A DNA stretch of 64,000 bases from CBDBCU01 sp965203435 (GCA_965203435.1 CBDBCU010000008.1:62001-126000), one strand, 5' to 3'. Positions 48,859-58,502 are shown, counted from the stretch's first letter. The notes: generated from the letters alone by a model not told the origin. A program made the numbers and translations.

Positions 48859-50610
48859 CTATTCCAAGAAAGCATAATCCCCGGCCCACAGCACGCCGGC
48901 AGCGTAGGGAACATACTGGCCGGTGCGGAGGTAGGCAACCGGATAATCGGGCAGCCTAACTTGCGCCAGGCACTGCCCCCGCCAAAGGCGGCCGCCGGCT
49001 TCCCCAAAGCTGAAATCCAAGTTGTCAAAGCTATGTCCCCGGCGGTGCGGCGGCAAGTCGGCCATATTCCGCGGCGTCAAATGCAGAAAGAACCGGGCTT
49101 CCCGATCCGCCGCGGCGCAGTCGGCCCGGACATAGCGCAGCCATTGGCCGTCGCCCTGAATATACACTTGAAAGGCGGCGTCGACCAGCAGAGTATCCGG
49201 CTCCGGCGGCCGCCGGGCCGCGTTCAGGGCGGAAACCGGCGCGGCCCGGCTTTCCCGGCCCAAACGCCGCAAAGCCGGCTCCAATCGTTGCACCATTTCC
49301 GCCGCCAGCAGTTCGTAACCCCGGCCGTTCAGGTGGCAGCATTTATCCCGGTACAGGGTTTCCGGATGGTCGGCGAAAATCCCGGTCAGGTCAAAGTAGT
49401 TGATGCCTTGCCTTTGCAACTGAGAATTTAACCCGGTCAGCAGGGCGTAACCCCGCCCGGCAAAGTAGCCATGAAAACCCTCGGGCCGGTAGTGCCGTTC
49501 CAACTCCTCGGCGCTCAGCGGTTTGGAATTCAGCGCATACTGGTTGGGCTGGAGAAAGTGGTAATACTCGGCCCCGCCCAATTCGGCCAGCCGGGCCAGG
49601 GCCAGGGAACCCCGATACCAGCCTTGGGCCGCTTCCCGCAGCAGTTCCTCCTCCTCCCGCCAATTCCTGGGGCCGTGTTTCTCCAGGTTGTAGGCGGACG
49701 CTGCGGTCGCCAGCTCCTGGTTCAGCCGGATAATCTCCGCCGCGATTCTTTCCTGCCGCCAGCGGTTCGCCAGGCCGAAAACCGCCGACCGGCGCAGGGG
49801 GGAAGTTTCCCCGGCCGCCGCCAGCCGCGCTTGTTCCCGGCGCAAAGCGCCGATGCGGCCGGCCAGCAAAAGCTCCGTTGCCGTCAGGCGCACTTGCCCC
49901 CGCCACCAATGGGGATAAAAGGGAAAGGTATCCTTCCAAAAACCCAGCTGCGCGCTGCCGACCACTTCATTGCGTCCGTCCAGGTTGACGATGAGGTCAA
50001 ACTCGCCGCCCAGCAGCAGGGTGTTGGCGACAATCAGCGTCTGCTGCGGCTGCTTTTGCCCACCGGTAGCCGCGCCGAGGACTACCGGCTGCCGCGGCCG
50101 GTTGCGCTCAGCGAACCAGCGGTTCAGGGCGAGCTCGAGGAAAGGCGCAACCTCCTCGGCCACCGAGCCGCCGAGCAGAGCAATGATTGCCCGATCCTCC
50201 CGCCGCTGGAGGGGCGGCATTGCGTTCAGGGCGTGGTAGCTCCCGTTCCGGGTATGGCCGTAAAAGGGATGATTTATCATTCCCGGCCTTGATTGAGTCC
50301 TATCGGGAATAGGGGGGGTAACTATGTCGGTCGCCGCCGCGCCGCCGCCGCCATACCCCGACCCATAGGCCGCATAATAGGCCAGCCGGGCCATCCCTTC
50401 GAGGGCCAGGAGGGTCAAGAACAGCATCAGGCCGTAGTAGAGGGCTTTCTTGCGGAAAGGCAAAGGAATTTCGGCTCTCCATCGGTTATAGAGGCCGGCC
50501 CCGAGCCGGCCCTCCCACTGTCCGGAGACAAGGCCCTCGGATAATAGCCGATTCCGCCTTGGCGGCGCAAGCCGGAATTGGGACAATTTGCCTTGGGCAA
50601 TTTTCGCCAA
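48859..50610 (-). CDS. Membrane-anchored SGNH-like hydrolase, copy 2
   Basis: A 583-residue paralog of the protein at 43733, with the same layout: N-terminal helix (ALYYGLMLFLTLLALEGMARL), block I LLGGSVAEE, block III VNLDGRNEV, block V DKCCHLNGRGYELLA, then a related C-terminal domain. Identity is high in the membrane helix and in the catalytic blocks. The TTG start gives 45 residues before the helix, longer than in copy 1. Two copies five kilobases apart suggest duplication with later insertion of other genes. Confidence 0.78.
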   Translation of the reverse strand: MAKIAQGKLSQFRLAPPRRNRLLSEGLVSGQWEGRLGAGLYNRWRAEIPLPFRKKALYYGLMLFLTLLALEGMARLAYYAAYGSGYGGGGAAATDIVTPPIPDRTQSRPGMINHPFYGHTRNGSYHALNAMPPLQRREDRAIIALLGGSVAEEVAPFLELALNRWFAERNRPRQPVVLGAATGGQKQPQQTLIVANTLLLGGEFDLIVNLDGRNEVVGSAQLGFWKDTFPFYPHWWRGQVRLTATELLLAGRIGALRREQARLAAAGETSPLRRSAVFGLANRWRQERIAAEIIRLNQELATAASAYNLEKHGPRNWREEEELLREAAQGWYRGSLALARLAELGGAEYYHFLQPNQYALNSKPLSAEELERHYRPEGFHGYFAGRGYALLTGLNSQLQRQGINYFDLTGIFADHPETLYRDKCCHLNGRGYELLAAEMVQRLEPALRRLGRESRAAPVSALNAARRPPEPDTLLVDAAFQVYIQGDGQWLRYVRADCAAADREARFFLHLTPRNMADLPPHRRGHSFDNLDFSFGEAGGRLWRGQCLAQVRLPDYPVAYLRTGQYVPYAAGVLWAGDYAFLE

Positions 50611-50758
50611 GGCTATTCCCTTTCCGCCGGAAGTGTGGTATTATCCTTGACGGCAGGGGCCGGGAAAGCCGGCGACCGCCGGAAACTATCTTGATTTTTC
50701 GCCCGGTCTGGTCAATTATATTGATGCCGGATCCGAAAAAAGAAAGGAGAAGGATGGC

Positions 50759-51628
50759 ATGGTTTCGAAAAGGATAAGCGGACGGGACTTTGAGGAGCGC
50801 CTGCGGACCCGCCTGGGCGTATGGTGTGACATCGCCTACGACGCCAATATGGAGCACCAATACAAGGTCAACTTCACCATCACCCGCTTCCGGGACACCT
50901 TCTTTACCGCGCCCATCGGCGTCCAGGTCACGGTAAAGGACGACGACGTCCGGAAGCAGAGCGAGTTCCTGCGGATCCACCGCCAGGGCCGCATCATCCC
51001 CAAGAGCGTGTTCATCGAGGTGTCGCCCAGCGCCGACCTGGACAGCGCGGCCACCGTCGCCTACATCGCTCTGGGCAACCTGACCTTCAGCAAGGAGTTC
51101 CAGGGCCAGGACATCAAAATCATCGGCATCCGCATCGAAAGCGACTCCTACGAGTTCTTTGAGCTCGAGGACAACGCCCGCAATCTGCGGATGGATCAGA
51201 TGAACCGGGAACCGGCGCATCGGGACAATCGCCTGTCCGGGGAAGTAATCTGGTACAACGCCGAGCGCGGCTACGGCTCCATTTACTGCCCCTCCCGCGG
51301 CGAGGAGTTCTACCTGCACATCTACAAGACCGAGGGCGACCTGCGGAACATTCTCCAGGCCATTGACATCACCGGCTACTGCGATCCGCCGGTGCCGGTC
51401 AACTTTATGGACGGCGGCTACAAGGAGGGCCACAGCAAGCCGCAGGCCCAGTATATCCGGGCCGGGGCTTCGACCAGCCAGCCGGCTTCGTCCCCGTCGG
51501 CCTACTCGACCCAGTATTCGACGCAGCAGCCCTACCAGCCGCCGCAGCCGTCGTATCCGCCGCCGCAGCCGCCTTACCAGCCGCCGCAGCCGTCGTCCCC
51601 CTACGCCACGCCCTACGGCAACTATTAG
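50759..51628 (+). CDS. Cold-shock-domain protein with unknown N-terminal domain and Pro/Gln/Tyr tail
   Basis: A 289-residue protein in three parts. Residues 1-150 form a globular domain I cannot assign. Residues 158-233 read like a cold-shock domain (SGEVIWYNAERGYGSIYC as the RNP1 region, EEFYLHIYK as RNP2). Residues 235-289 are a low-complexity tail of QPPQPSYPP-type repeats. RNA or single-stranded DNA binding is expected from the middle part. The tail may drive condensation, which is inference. AAAGGAGAAGG precedes the ATG. Confidence 0.75.
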   Translation: MVSKRISGRDFEERLRTRLGVWCDIAYDANMEHQYKVNFTITRFRDTFFTAPIGVQVTVKDDDVRKQSEFLRIHRQGRIIPKSVFIEVSPSADLDSAATVAYIALGNLTFSKEFQGQDIKIIGIRIESDSYEFFELEDNARNLRMDQMNREPAHRDNRLSGEVIWYNAERGYGSIYCPSRGEEFYLHIYKTEGDLRNILQAIDITGYCDPPVPVNFMDGGYKEGHSKPQAQYIRAGASTSQPASSPSAYSTQYSTQQPYQPPQPSYPPPQPPYQPPQPSSPYATPYGNY

Positions 51629-51759
51629 CCAAGGGGCGGCCGGCAAAGTAGAGCCGGCGCAAGTTGGCTGGGTCAAAAGGGCCGGGGCGGATAATAACCC
51701 GCCCCGGCCGGTTCACCGATACCGGCCCGCCCCGGCGGGATGGTCTTGGTTGGGGCGTA

Positions 51760-51820
51760 TCCGGACGGCAACAAGTTCAGGATGACCCGGCAACAAGTTC
51801 CGGGTGAGCGGATAGGCCCC
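51760..51820. repeat. REP3 core copy
   Basis: GCAACAAGTTCAGGATGACC and GCAACAAGTTCCGGGTGAGC occur in direct repeat upstream of the MogA/MoaB gene. Confidence 0.65.
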
Positions 51821-51874
51821 CACAAAACAGCGGCAACCCCATTCCCCAAACCCGAGCGCAAACCCGGAGGCCCT

Positions 51875-52369
51875 ATGTACGGCTTGGCGATTTTGACCAT
51901 CAGCACTTCCGGCTATCACGGCCAGCGGGCCGAGGATGCCAGCGGCGCTAAAATCCGGGAACTGCTGCCGCCGCCGGAGTATGCGGTCGTCCGCTACGAA
52001 ATTGTCGCCGACGACCGGGAGATGATTGCCGGGCGGATGGCGGAATGGGCCGATGCTCCGGATGTGGATTTGGTTATCAGCACCGGCGGCACCGGCATGG
52101 GACGGCAGGATGTCACTCCGGAAGCCTGCCGGTCGATCCTGGATCAGGAAGTCCCCGGCCTGGCCGAGGCCATGCGCGCTGAAACCCTGAAGTTCACCCC
52201 GATGGCGATGCTCAGCCGTTCTGTAGCCGGCCGGCGCGGCCACACCCTGATTATCACCCTGCCCGGCAGCCCCAAGGGAGTAGCGGAAACCCTGGGCGTA
52301 GTCAAGCCGGTGCTGCCGCACGCCCTGGAAATGCTGCGCCGGGAATCGGTGCAGGAACACCCGGTTTAA
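51875..52369 (+). CDS. MogA/MoaB-family molybdopterin protein
   Basis: A 164-residue MoCF-binding protein of the MogA/MoaB fold, which adenylylates molybdopterin in cofactor synthesis. The signature STGGTGMGRQDVTPEA is followed by GLAEAMRAETLKFTPMAMLSRSVAG and LPGSPKGVAETL. ACCCGGAGGCC lies before the ATG at 51875. The longer frame from 51740 reads through repeat DNA. No other molybdenum-cofactor gene is nearby. A REP2 copy starts seven bases after the stop. Confidence 0.92.
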   Translation: MYGLAILTISTSGYHGQRAEDASGAKIRELLPPPEYAVVRYEIVADDREMIAGRMAEWADAPDVDLVISTGGTGMGRQDVTPEACRSILDQEVPGLAEAMRAETLKFTPMAMLSRSVAGRRGHTLIITLPGSPKGVAETLGVVKPVLPHALEMLRRESVQEHPV

Positions 52370-52376
52370 GGGGGGG

Positions 52377-52508
52377 ACGGATTCAAACATGGATAGACCG
52401 GATAAACAGGATTTTTTGATTGTCTGCTCGGTTGGATTCTTTCCTTGCCGGGAGAACCCTGATTAGCAGATAAAAATAATCCTGTATATCCTGTTAATCC
52501 ATGTAAAT
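52377..52508. repeat. REP2 inverted repeat copy
   Basis: A left arm from 52377 and a right arm ending near 52508 enclose a diverged centre. The copy fills the gap between the MogA/MoaB gene and the next small gene. Confidence 0.83.
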
Positions 52509-52526
52509 TAACCGGGAGAGAGGCTG

Positions 52527-52871
52527 ATGAGCGATAGCGAAGCCGCCCCCGTCTATTGGCCCCGGGTCAAGGAAATCCTGGAGGGCATTATGGCGCGGTG
52601 GAAGGAGCGCTGGGGCCGGGAACCCTATCCCGGCATCCACGAATACTATTGGGAAACGCCGCAGGAACTGGCCGCCGCGGTGCTGAACGGCTTTCGCGCC
52701 ATTGAGCCGGGCGTGCCGGGCAAGGATACCCACCTGGTACGCTCCCTGAACCGGGGCGTGGGAACTTTCGGCAAGATGCCGTTGCGCGGCCCTTTCCTGT
52801 CCCGCGCCGAAGTGGACGAAATCGCCGCCTGGATTGACGCCGGTATGCCGGAGGGGCCGGCGGCGGATTAA
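52527..52871 (+). CDS. Small hypothetical protein
   Basis: A 114-residue soluble protein with GGGAGAGAGG upstream. The C-terminal segment FLSRAEVDEIAAWIDAGMPEGP resembles the ending of cytochrome c-like domains in planctomycete-type proteins, but no CxxCH is present, so no heme binding is proposed. The middle (YPGIHEYYWETPQELAAAVLNGFRAI) looks globular. It is flanked on both sides by REP2 copies. Function unknown. Confidence 0.6.
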   Translation: MSDSEAAPVYWPRVKEILEGIMARWKERWGREPYPGIHEYYWETPQELAAAVLNGFRAIEPGVPGKDTHLVRSLNRGVGTFGKMPLRGPFLSRAEVDEIAAWIDAGMPEGPAAD

Positions 52872-52878
52872 GGTTTGG

Positions 52879-53033
52879 ACGGATTCAAACATGGATAGAC
52901 AGGATAGACAGGATTTTTGTATCGGATTAGAACGGTATTGACGGTCAATAACCGTTCCCAGCAGATATAGAATCCTGTTTATCCTGTCTATCCATGTTTG
53001 AATCCGTTTCCCGCTTACGCGGGAAGGACGGTA
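52879..53033. repeat. REP2 copy followed by a REP1 fragment
   Basis: REP2 arms occupy 52879-52935 and 52965-53007. A REP1 right-arm remnant (TTTCCCGCTTACGCGGGAAG) is fused to its end at 53007-53033. Confidence 0.83.
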
Positions 53034-53121
53034 AGGGGCGCACCCGCTAGGGATGCGCCCCCCTTTTTGCCATGTCCCGCGGAACCGCGGCGGTTTCGGG
53101 AAACCGGCTTTGCCCGGCTTT

Positions 53122-54126
53122 TTACACCAGGGCCGGTTCCTTTACCTTGTTATAGACCTGGATGCGGCCGCGGGTGTGGTCCAGGACGCAGATCCGGCCC
53201 TGGTCGTCCACTTTGACCGCGCAGGGATGGGCAAAGTTGCGCTCGTAGTCCGGATCGTTGGCATAGGCCAAAGCCCGCTGCCGAATCATATCCGGATTGG
53301 AGGCCAGCTTTTCCTTGCCCCACGCCGACATCGCATGGTCGCCGCGCAGCTGGGTTACAAACCGGCCGTCCGGGGCCAGAACCTGCACCCGGTTATTCAG
53401 CCAGTCGGTAACATAAATGTCGCCCTCGTCATCCACCGCCACGCCGTTGGGCCGGTTGAACTCGCCAACGCCGCCGCCGGAACGGCCGTAGCTGGCCTGC
53501 CAACTCCCGTCGGCGGTAAAGACCTGGATGCGGTCGTTGCGCCAGTCGGCCACATAGACCGCGCCGTCCGGCCCCACGGTAATGCCCCAGGGCAGGTCAA
53601 ACTCTCCGTTGCCGTTGCCGTGACGGCCGAACCGCCCCTTATACTGGCCGTCCAAAGTGAACAGCTGTACCCGGTGATTGCGGCTGTCGGTGATATAGAG
53701 GGTGTCGTCGGGGCCGATGGCGATGCCGGTGGGACGGTCGAGTTCGCCGTCCCCGGCGCCGCTGACGCCCCACTTGCCCTGAAACTCGCCGTCCCGGTCA
53801 AAGATGCTTACCCGGTTCAGCCACTCGTCGCAGATGTAAATGTTTTCGTCCCGGTCCAGGGCAATGCCCGAAGCCCAGATAAACTGACCGTCGCCCTCGC
53901 CGTAAGTCCCGAACTCGGTGACCAGCCGCTCGTCCAGGGTGCAGATGGTGACCCGCACCCCATCCGGGCGGTTTTCGTAGGAGCGGTTGAGGACGTACAC
54001 CGTATCGTCGGGGCCCAGGGCCATATCCACCGGATTGCGGAGCCCGGTGCCGGCGAACTCGTTACGGCCGACGGAGTGGCTGTATTCGAAAGTCCGGCTG
54101 GTCAGCCCAAAGAAATGGGTGCTCAT
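53122..54126 (-). CDS. NHL-repeat beta-propeller protein
   Basis: A 334-residue protein of six or more NHL repeats (YICDEWLNRVSIFDRDG, YITDSRNHRVQLFTLDG, YVADWRNDRIQVFTADG, YVTDWLNNRVQVLAPDG). It carries no signal peptide. It is the third gene of an operon with DUF1800 and DUF1501 proteins. The ATG at 54126 follows AAAGAGGTAAG. Propellers of this type often bind proteins or small substrates, but no specific ligand can be read here. Confidence 0.88.
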   Translation of the reverse strand: MSTHFFGLTSRTFEYSHSVGRNEFAGTGLRNPVDMALGPDDTVYVLNRSYENRPDGVRVTICTLDERLVTEFGTYGEGDGQFIWASGIALDRDENIYICDEWLNRVSIFDRDGEFQGKWGVSGAGDGELDRPTGIAIGPDDTLYITDSRNHRVQLFTLDGQYKGRFGRHGNGNGEFDLPWGITVGPDGAVYVADWRNDRIQVFTADGSWQASYGRSGGGVGEFNRPNGVAVDDEGDIYVTDWLNNRVQVLAPDGRFVTQLRGDHAMSAWGKEKLASNPDMIRQRALAYANDPDYERNFAHPCAVKVDDQGRICVLDHTRGRIQVYNKVKEPALV

Positions 54127-54275
54127 ACGCTTACCTCTTTTCGTGGTTTCGGCGGGAATAGGGGGCAACTCCGGTTTTTCCCAACCCATCGCCGGGCCGG
54201 CCGGAGCCGCCGCCGCTTTCCCCAAGGCCGCCAAGCCGGCCGCCGGACTTTTACTCCGGCGGCCGGGCGGGTTTT

Positions 54276-55412
54276 TTAGAGGAACTTGACCTTTTCGAAT
54301 TGGCCGCCCACGATGGGTTGGGCGTCCAGGCCGAACCAGTCCTCCAGAATGGTGGTGTAGATGGAGCGGAAGTCCATATTGAAACGGAGATTGCCGCCCT
54401 CCTCCTGCTGATTCAGTTCCAGGGAGGGATACTCCCCATAGAGGCCGCCCTTGACATGGTCGCCGATGGCAAAGGCAATGCCGCCGGCGCCGTGATCCGT
54501 GCCGGAGCCGTTGTCGCCAATGCGCCGGCCGAACTCGGTGAACATCAGCAGCAGCACATTGTCGCTGGCGTTATGCTCCTTCAGGTCGCTGATGAAAGTG
54601 TCCACATTGTTGGACACATCGGTCCACAGGCCGGAATGGAGGGACGCCTGGTTGGCGTGGGTGTCAAAGCTGTTGTAGGGCGAGGTGGTGTAAAGCACCC
54701 GGCTGCCGAACTCGGCCAAGTGGGTCTGGGCAATGTTTTTCATATACTGCCCCACCACGCTGGCCGAATACTCCACGCCGGAGCTATACTGTTCCGGAGC
54801 CGTGGCGAGGATGTCCGCCCCTTTCAGGGCGTTGGTGCCGGTGCTGTGGATATAGTCCAGAACGGCCCCGCGGCCCATCGCCGGGGAATACATCCGTCCG
54901 AACACATCCAGAGCCTGCTCCCGCTGCCCTTCGCCGTCGATGCCGGTCAGCAGGCCGTAGGTTTCCAGGTTGCCCACCGAGGCCACCGGAACGCCCTCCA
55001 TCACCAGGGCCCGGGGCAGGCCGCGGCCGAAGTTGACGCCGCTGAGCACATTTTCGGCCCGGGGATCCATTTCCTTGAGGGCGCGGCCCAGCCAGCCCTC
55101 GGTGCCGATGGTATCCGGCTCGCAGGTGTGCCAGATGTCCATGGAGCGGAAGTGGGAATAGCTGGGGTTCTCGTAGCCGGCCCCCAGGAAAATCGCCATC
55201 TTGCCGGCGTCCCAATACTTCTTGAGCGGCCCCATAGTGGGGTGAAAGCCCAGGGCGTCGGTGATGGGCAGCACCTGGTCGTCGGGAATGCCCAGCTTGG
55301 GCCGGTAATCCTTATAGAGGGGGTTGGTAAAGGGAATGACGGTGTTCAGGCCGTCGTTGCCGCCCGACAGGGAAAGCACGGCCAGCACCGGGTCTTTCTG
55401 AGTGGAAACCAT
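54276..55412 (-). CDS. DUF1501 protein
   Basis: A 378-residue member of DUF1501, an alkaline-phosphatase-superfamily relative usually paired with DUF1800. SLSGGNDGLNTVIPF opens the protein. SFDTHANQ and MFTEFGRRIGDNGSGTDHGAGGIAFAIG are the conserved metal-site-like motifs. The usual Tat signal peptide is missing, so it may stay in the cytosol or travel with its partner. TCAGGAGGAAAG precedes the ATG at 55412. Confidence 0.92.
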   Translation of the reverse strand: MVSTQKDPVLAVLSLSGGNDGLNTVIPFTNPLYKDYRPKLGIPDDQVLPITDALGFHPTMGPLKKYWDAGKMAIFLGAGYENPSYSHFRSMDIWHTCEPDTIGTEGWLGRALKEMDPRAENVLSGVNFGRGLPRALVMEGVPVASVGNLETYGLLTGIDGEGQREQALDVFGRMYSPAMGRGAVLDYIHSTGTNALKGADILATAPEQYSSGVEYSASVVGQYMKNIAQTHLAEFGSRVLYTTSPYNSFDTHANQASLHSGLWTDVSNNVDTFISDLKEHNASDNVLLLMFTEFGRRIGDNGSGTDHGAGGIAFAIGDHVKGGLYGEYPSLELNQQEEGGNLRFNMDFRSIYTTILEDWFGLDAQPIVGGQFEKVKFL

Positions 55413-55515
55413 CGTTCTTTCCTCCTGAACTCTGGACTGGTCTGAACGGGATTTGCCAAGAGGGTACGGGGCGGCCGCCGGGCAGTGTCTATCCGGCCGG
55501 GCGGCCGCCGGCAGG

Positions 55516-56940
55516 TTACTCGAACTGGAACTCGGCCGTAGCGGCAATCATCTGGAACATTTCCCCAGCCCGGCGGGTGAACTCGGCCTGTTCCGCCCCG
55601 CTGCCGTGGCTCAGATTCCCGCCCTTGACCGCGTGGGCGGTCAATTCCTGGCGGGTGTCCTCGGTAACGGTCAGGGGGCCGGTCAAATCCAAGCAGCCGG
55701 CGACGAACTGATCCGGGGTCAGGGTATCCCCCTGGGCCATCAGGCGGTTCACCAGGGAACGGACGCCGGGCAGTTCGGTGTTGCCCAGCAGGTCGGAGGC
55801 GAAGTTGATGCGCTCCACCAGGGTGCCGCTGTCAATCCACTCCCGGCCGGTATGCCAGCCCTCCACCGTCGGCGGGTTCATCAAGTCCATCCCCATATAC
55901 TTGGGTTCCTGGGACAGCTCGAAGAGGCCGGGGCGGATTTCCCGGTGTTCGCCCACCAGGCGCAGGGTGCCGACCACCATTTCCGCCGGATTCTTGACCT
56001 TGGCGTAGCGGACCGCCTCGTCCTTAAAGAAGTCGGCGCTGAACAAGGCCCGCAGCATGGCGCTGATTTCGTAGCCGGAATCGAAGTACGCCTGCTCCAG
56101 CAGCCGGATGGCTTCCGGATCCGCCGGCGGGGTCAGCCGCCAAGCCGGCACCTGCACATCATCGGCCACAAAGAAGTTGTAGAGATGGCGGGCCAAAAAG
56201 CGGGCGGTAGCCGGCTGCTTGCAGATGATGTCCAGGACATCCTCGCCGTTGAAGTTGCCGGTTTCCCCCAGGAAAGTCTTTTGGCTGTCGTCATGATCCG
56301 CCGGGTCAAAGCGGAACTGCCAGGGACTGCGCCCATAGGGGAAAGGCGGGTAGGGCGGGGCGATGTTCCAGCCGGTAAAGGCCCGGGCGCAGGCTTTCAC
56401 ATCGTCCTCGGAATAGTTGAACTCCTCGTCCTTGCCCACGCCCAGGGAAAAGAGTTCCAGGAGTTCCCGGCCGTAGTTCTCGTTGAGAGCCGCCTTGTGG
56501 CTCTCGGAGTTGTCCAGGTAATAGACCATGGCCGGGCTGGTGGAGAGGAGATAGAGGAGGTGGCGGAAGTTGCCCATGCCGTGCTCGCGGAACATCTGGA
56601 TCATCCGCCCCATTTCCTGGCCGGAGTCGATCTTGCTGTGGCCGGCGCAGAAAATCATGTGCCAGAACAGGGCCATTTTCTCCTGGAGCTGGCGGGGGTT
56701 GTTAATCATGCGATAGACCCACGCCTGGATGTTGGTCTCGATGGCGGCCGCCTCGTGATAGGCGGGCTGGTACCGCATGAGCAGATCTTCCTCGATGCCG
56801 GGGCGGTTCTGGGGGGTCAGCAGGTCGTCGACCACGGCGTCATACCCCCGGGCGGCTTGGGCTTCAATCTCGTCGCGACTGGCCCCGAAGCCGGCCCGCC
56901 GCAGCAAGTGGGCCATCAATGCTACATCCTGGTCAGCCAT
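55516..56940 (-). CDS. DUF1800 protein
   Basis: A 474-residue DUF1800 protein of unknown biochemical function, usually encoded upstream of a DUF1501 gene. Conserved stretches include HLLRRAGFGASRDEIE, WHMIFCAGHSKID, LYLLSTSPAMVYYLDNSESHK, LNENYGRELLELFSLGVG and AFTGWNIAPP. It starts with AAAAGGAGGATTGT and is the first gene of a three-gene operon with a clear promoter at 57097. It lacks an export signal. Confidence 0.92.
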   Translation of the reverse strand: MADQDVALMAHLLRRAGFGASRDEIEAQAARGYDAVVDDLLTPQNRPGIEEDLLMRYQPAYHEAAAIETNIQAWVYRMINNPRQLQEKMALFWHMIFCAGHSKIDSGQEMGRMIQMFREHGMGNFRHLLYLLSTSPAMVYYLDNSESHKAALNENYGRELLELFSLGVGKDEEFNYSEDDVKACARAFTGWNIAPPYPPFPYGRSPWQFRFDPADHDDSQKTFLGETGNFNGEDVLDIICKQPATARFLARHLYNFFVADDVQVPAWRLTPPADPEAIRLLEQAYFDSGYEISAMLRALFSADFFKDEAVRYAKVKNPAEMVVGTLRLVGEHREIRPGLFELSQEPKYMGMDLMNPPTVEGWHTGREWIDSGTLVERINFASDLLGNTELPGVRSLVNRLMAQGDTLTPDQFVAGCLDLTGPLTVTEDTRQELTAHAVKGGNLSHGSGAEQAEFTRRAGEMFQMIAATAEFQFE

Positions 56941-57096
56941 ACAATCCTCCTTTTAATGGTAGGTTGGGCGCGCCGGCCGGGCGGCTGTTGTACGGCCGCC
57001 GGCAAGCCGGCTGGAAACTGCCCGGACTGCCCGCAACGGCCCGCCCGGCTTGGCCGGGAAAGCCCGTTGTTTGCAGTCAATTATAAGGTAGTAATA

Positions 57097-57125
57097 AGAA
57101 TAATGCAATAATCGGGAATTGTCAA
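57097..57125 (-). promoter_or_regulatory. Promoter of the DUF1800-DUF1501-NHL operon
   Basis: On the minus strand TTGACA (57125-57120) and TATTCT (57102-57097) are exactly 17 bases apart. The leader to the ATG at 56940 is about 150 bases and GC-rich, with possible hairpins. Confidence 0.7.
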
Positions 57126-57160
57126 CCGTTAGCGGCGGGAAATAATAAAATCCCTTTTCG

Positions 57161-58453
57161 CTAATTCAGCAGGCTTATTACCCTCAGGGCATAGCTTTCC
57201 AGCAGTTCGCCATCCAAGGATAACCGTACTTGGGCATCGCCCGCTGAGCAGCCGACGATAGTTACGGAATCGGCGTGTCCGACGAATGTGGAGTCGTTCC
57301 CGTCCCGACAACTGCCGATAGCGAGCTTTCCCGTATCCTCCGGGGAATTGACGCTGACCCGGACGCCCGGCGGCTGGGCGATGTTAGTGAACAGGAGAAA
57401 AGTTTCGGAATTGCCCAGCCCCTCGATTACTGCGAAAGGCGGTTTGCATCCCTCGGGATTGTAGCAGGGATGGCCTCGGCCGCCGATTTCCTCGATGCCC
57501 TCACAAAAGCCACCGCGATGAACCCGATAAACCCCTTGCCGCAGCGACAGGTTGCCCAAAAGGGACACCGGCATAGTGGCAATAAGGGTATCGTAGCGCG
57601 GTTCAGGTTGCGGGGCTACCAGCGTCGCCAAGGGGGACGCCAGTAGCGGATCCACTGGATTCGCTGCCACCGTGTCGCGTCGCCCGGCTACTCGCGTCGC
57701 CAAGCGGTACAATCGTCCTGTAGTCACCGGATCCCATGTCAGCTCCGGTCGGTGGGCATAAACTCCCTCGCTTTCCAGCCAGGCGGTAATTGAGTCGGTT
57801 TGCTCGGAGGAGCATATATAAACTTCTTGGGTAGCCGGGCGCAACTCGGCCCTGGGATTATTGCCCCAGATCGGTTCCATAGGGCCGTCAAACTTTACCG
57901 CCAATTCCCGGAGGCTCCGGGACAATTTGGGGTAAGGATTTATAGCGCGGACGTGGGCCACTCCGGGTTGCCGGGATAAGGGGGACAGCAAATTCAGCGG
58001 CAGGTAAGCAGTAATGCGGTCAGCATCGCCGCGGGCGGCAATGCAATAGTTCGACGCGCCCAAGCGGCACGGCGAGATTTCATCATCGCTGGCGGCATCC
58101 CGGCGGGAAATGCCCTGGCTTTCCAGCCAAGCGGCGACAGTTTCAGCATTGCCGGAAAGGTCGATCGACACGCCTACGGACTTATCAGGAATAAATCCAT
58201 CTTTCACGTAGTAGCGTTCCGGCGCCCGTCCATCCGCAACCAGTTGGTTCAAGTAGGTATCCAGTTTGGGATATTTGGGACTGCCCGGCGGAGTCCTCGG
58301 GTCCGACCGGTTGCCTTGAGACTCCCCCACTAAAGCAGGAGCAGCCTTTGTTGGCGGCGGAACAGATTCCCTATCCGCCGCGCACCCCAGCAACCCCGCC
58401 GCCAGCAGCAGCAGGGCAATCAGGGAAAGCGGCTTAAAGGCTAGGGGCAGCAT
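57161..58453 (-). CDS. Large lipoprotein, unknown
   Basis: A 430-residue predicted lipoprotein. The signal (MLPLAFKPLSLIALLLLAAGLLGC) ends in a good lipobox with Cys24. The exported part contains about ten Cys (CRLGASNYC, ICSSEQ, HPCYNPEGCKPP and others), probably as disulfides. Two repeated patterns occur: ETVAAWLESQGI and DSITAWLESEGV, each followed by a proline-rich strand and LLSPLSRQPGV- or LLGNLSLRQGV-like segments. That suggests an internal duplication of a small alpha/beta module. No family was recognised. Confidence 0.72.
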   Translation of the reverse strand: MLPLAFKPLSLIALLLLAAGLLGCAADRESVPPPTKAAPALVGESQGNRSDPRTPPGSPKYPKLDTYLNQLVADGRAPERYYVKDGFIPDKSVGVSIDLSGNAETVAAWLESQGISRRDAASDDEISPCRLGASNYCIAARGDADRITAYLPLNLLSPLSRQPGVAHVRAINPYPKLSRSLRELAVKFDGPMEPIWGNNPRAELRPATQEVYICSSEQTDSITAWLESEGVYAHRPELTWDPVTTGRLYRLATRVAGRRDTVAANPVDPLLASPLATLVAPQPEPRYDTLIATMPVSLLGNLSLRQGVYRVHRGGFCEGIEEIGGRGHPCYNPEGCKPPFAVIEGLGNSETFLLFTNIAQPPGVRVSVNSPEDTGKLAIGSCRDGNDSTFVGHADSVTIVGCSAGDAQVRLSLDGELLESYALRVISLLN

Positions 58454-58502
58454 TGCGGGGGATAGTTTAGCGCTGGCGGCAAAGGCGAGCAACTTTGCCG
58501 GC

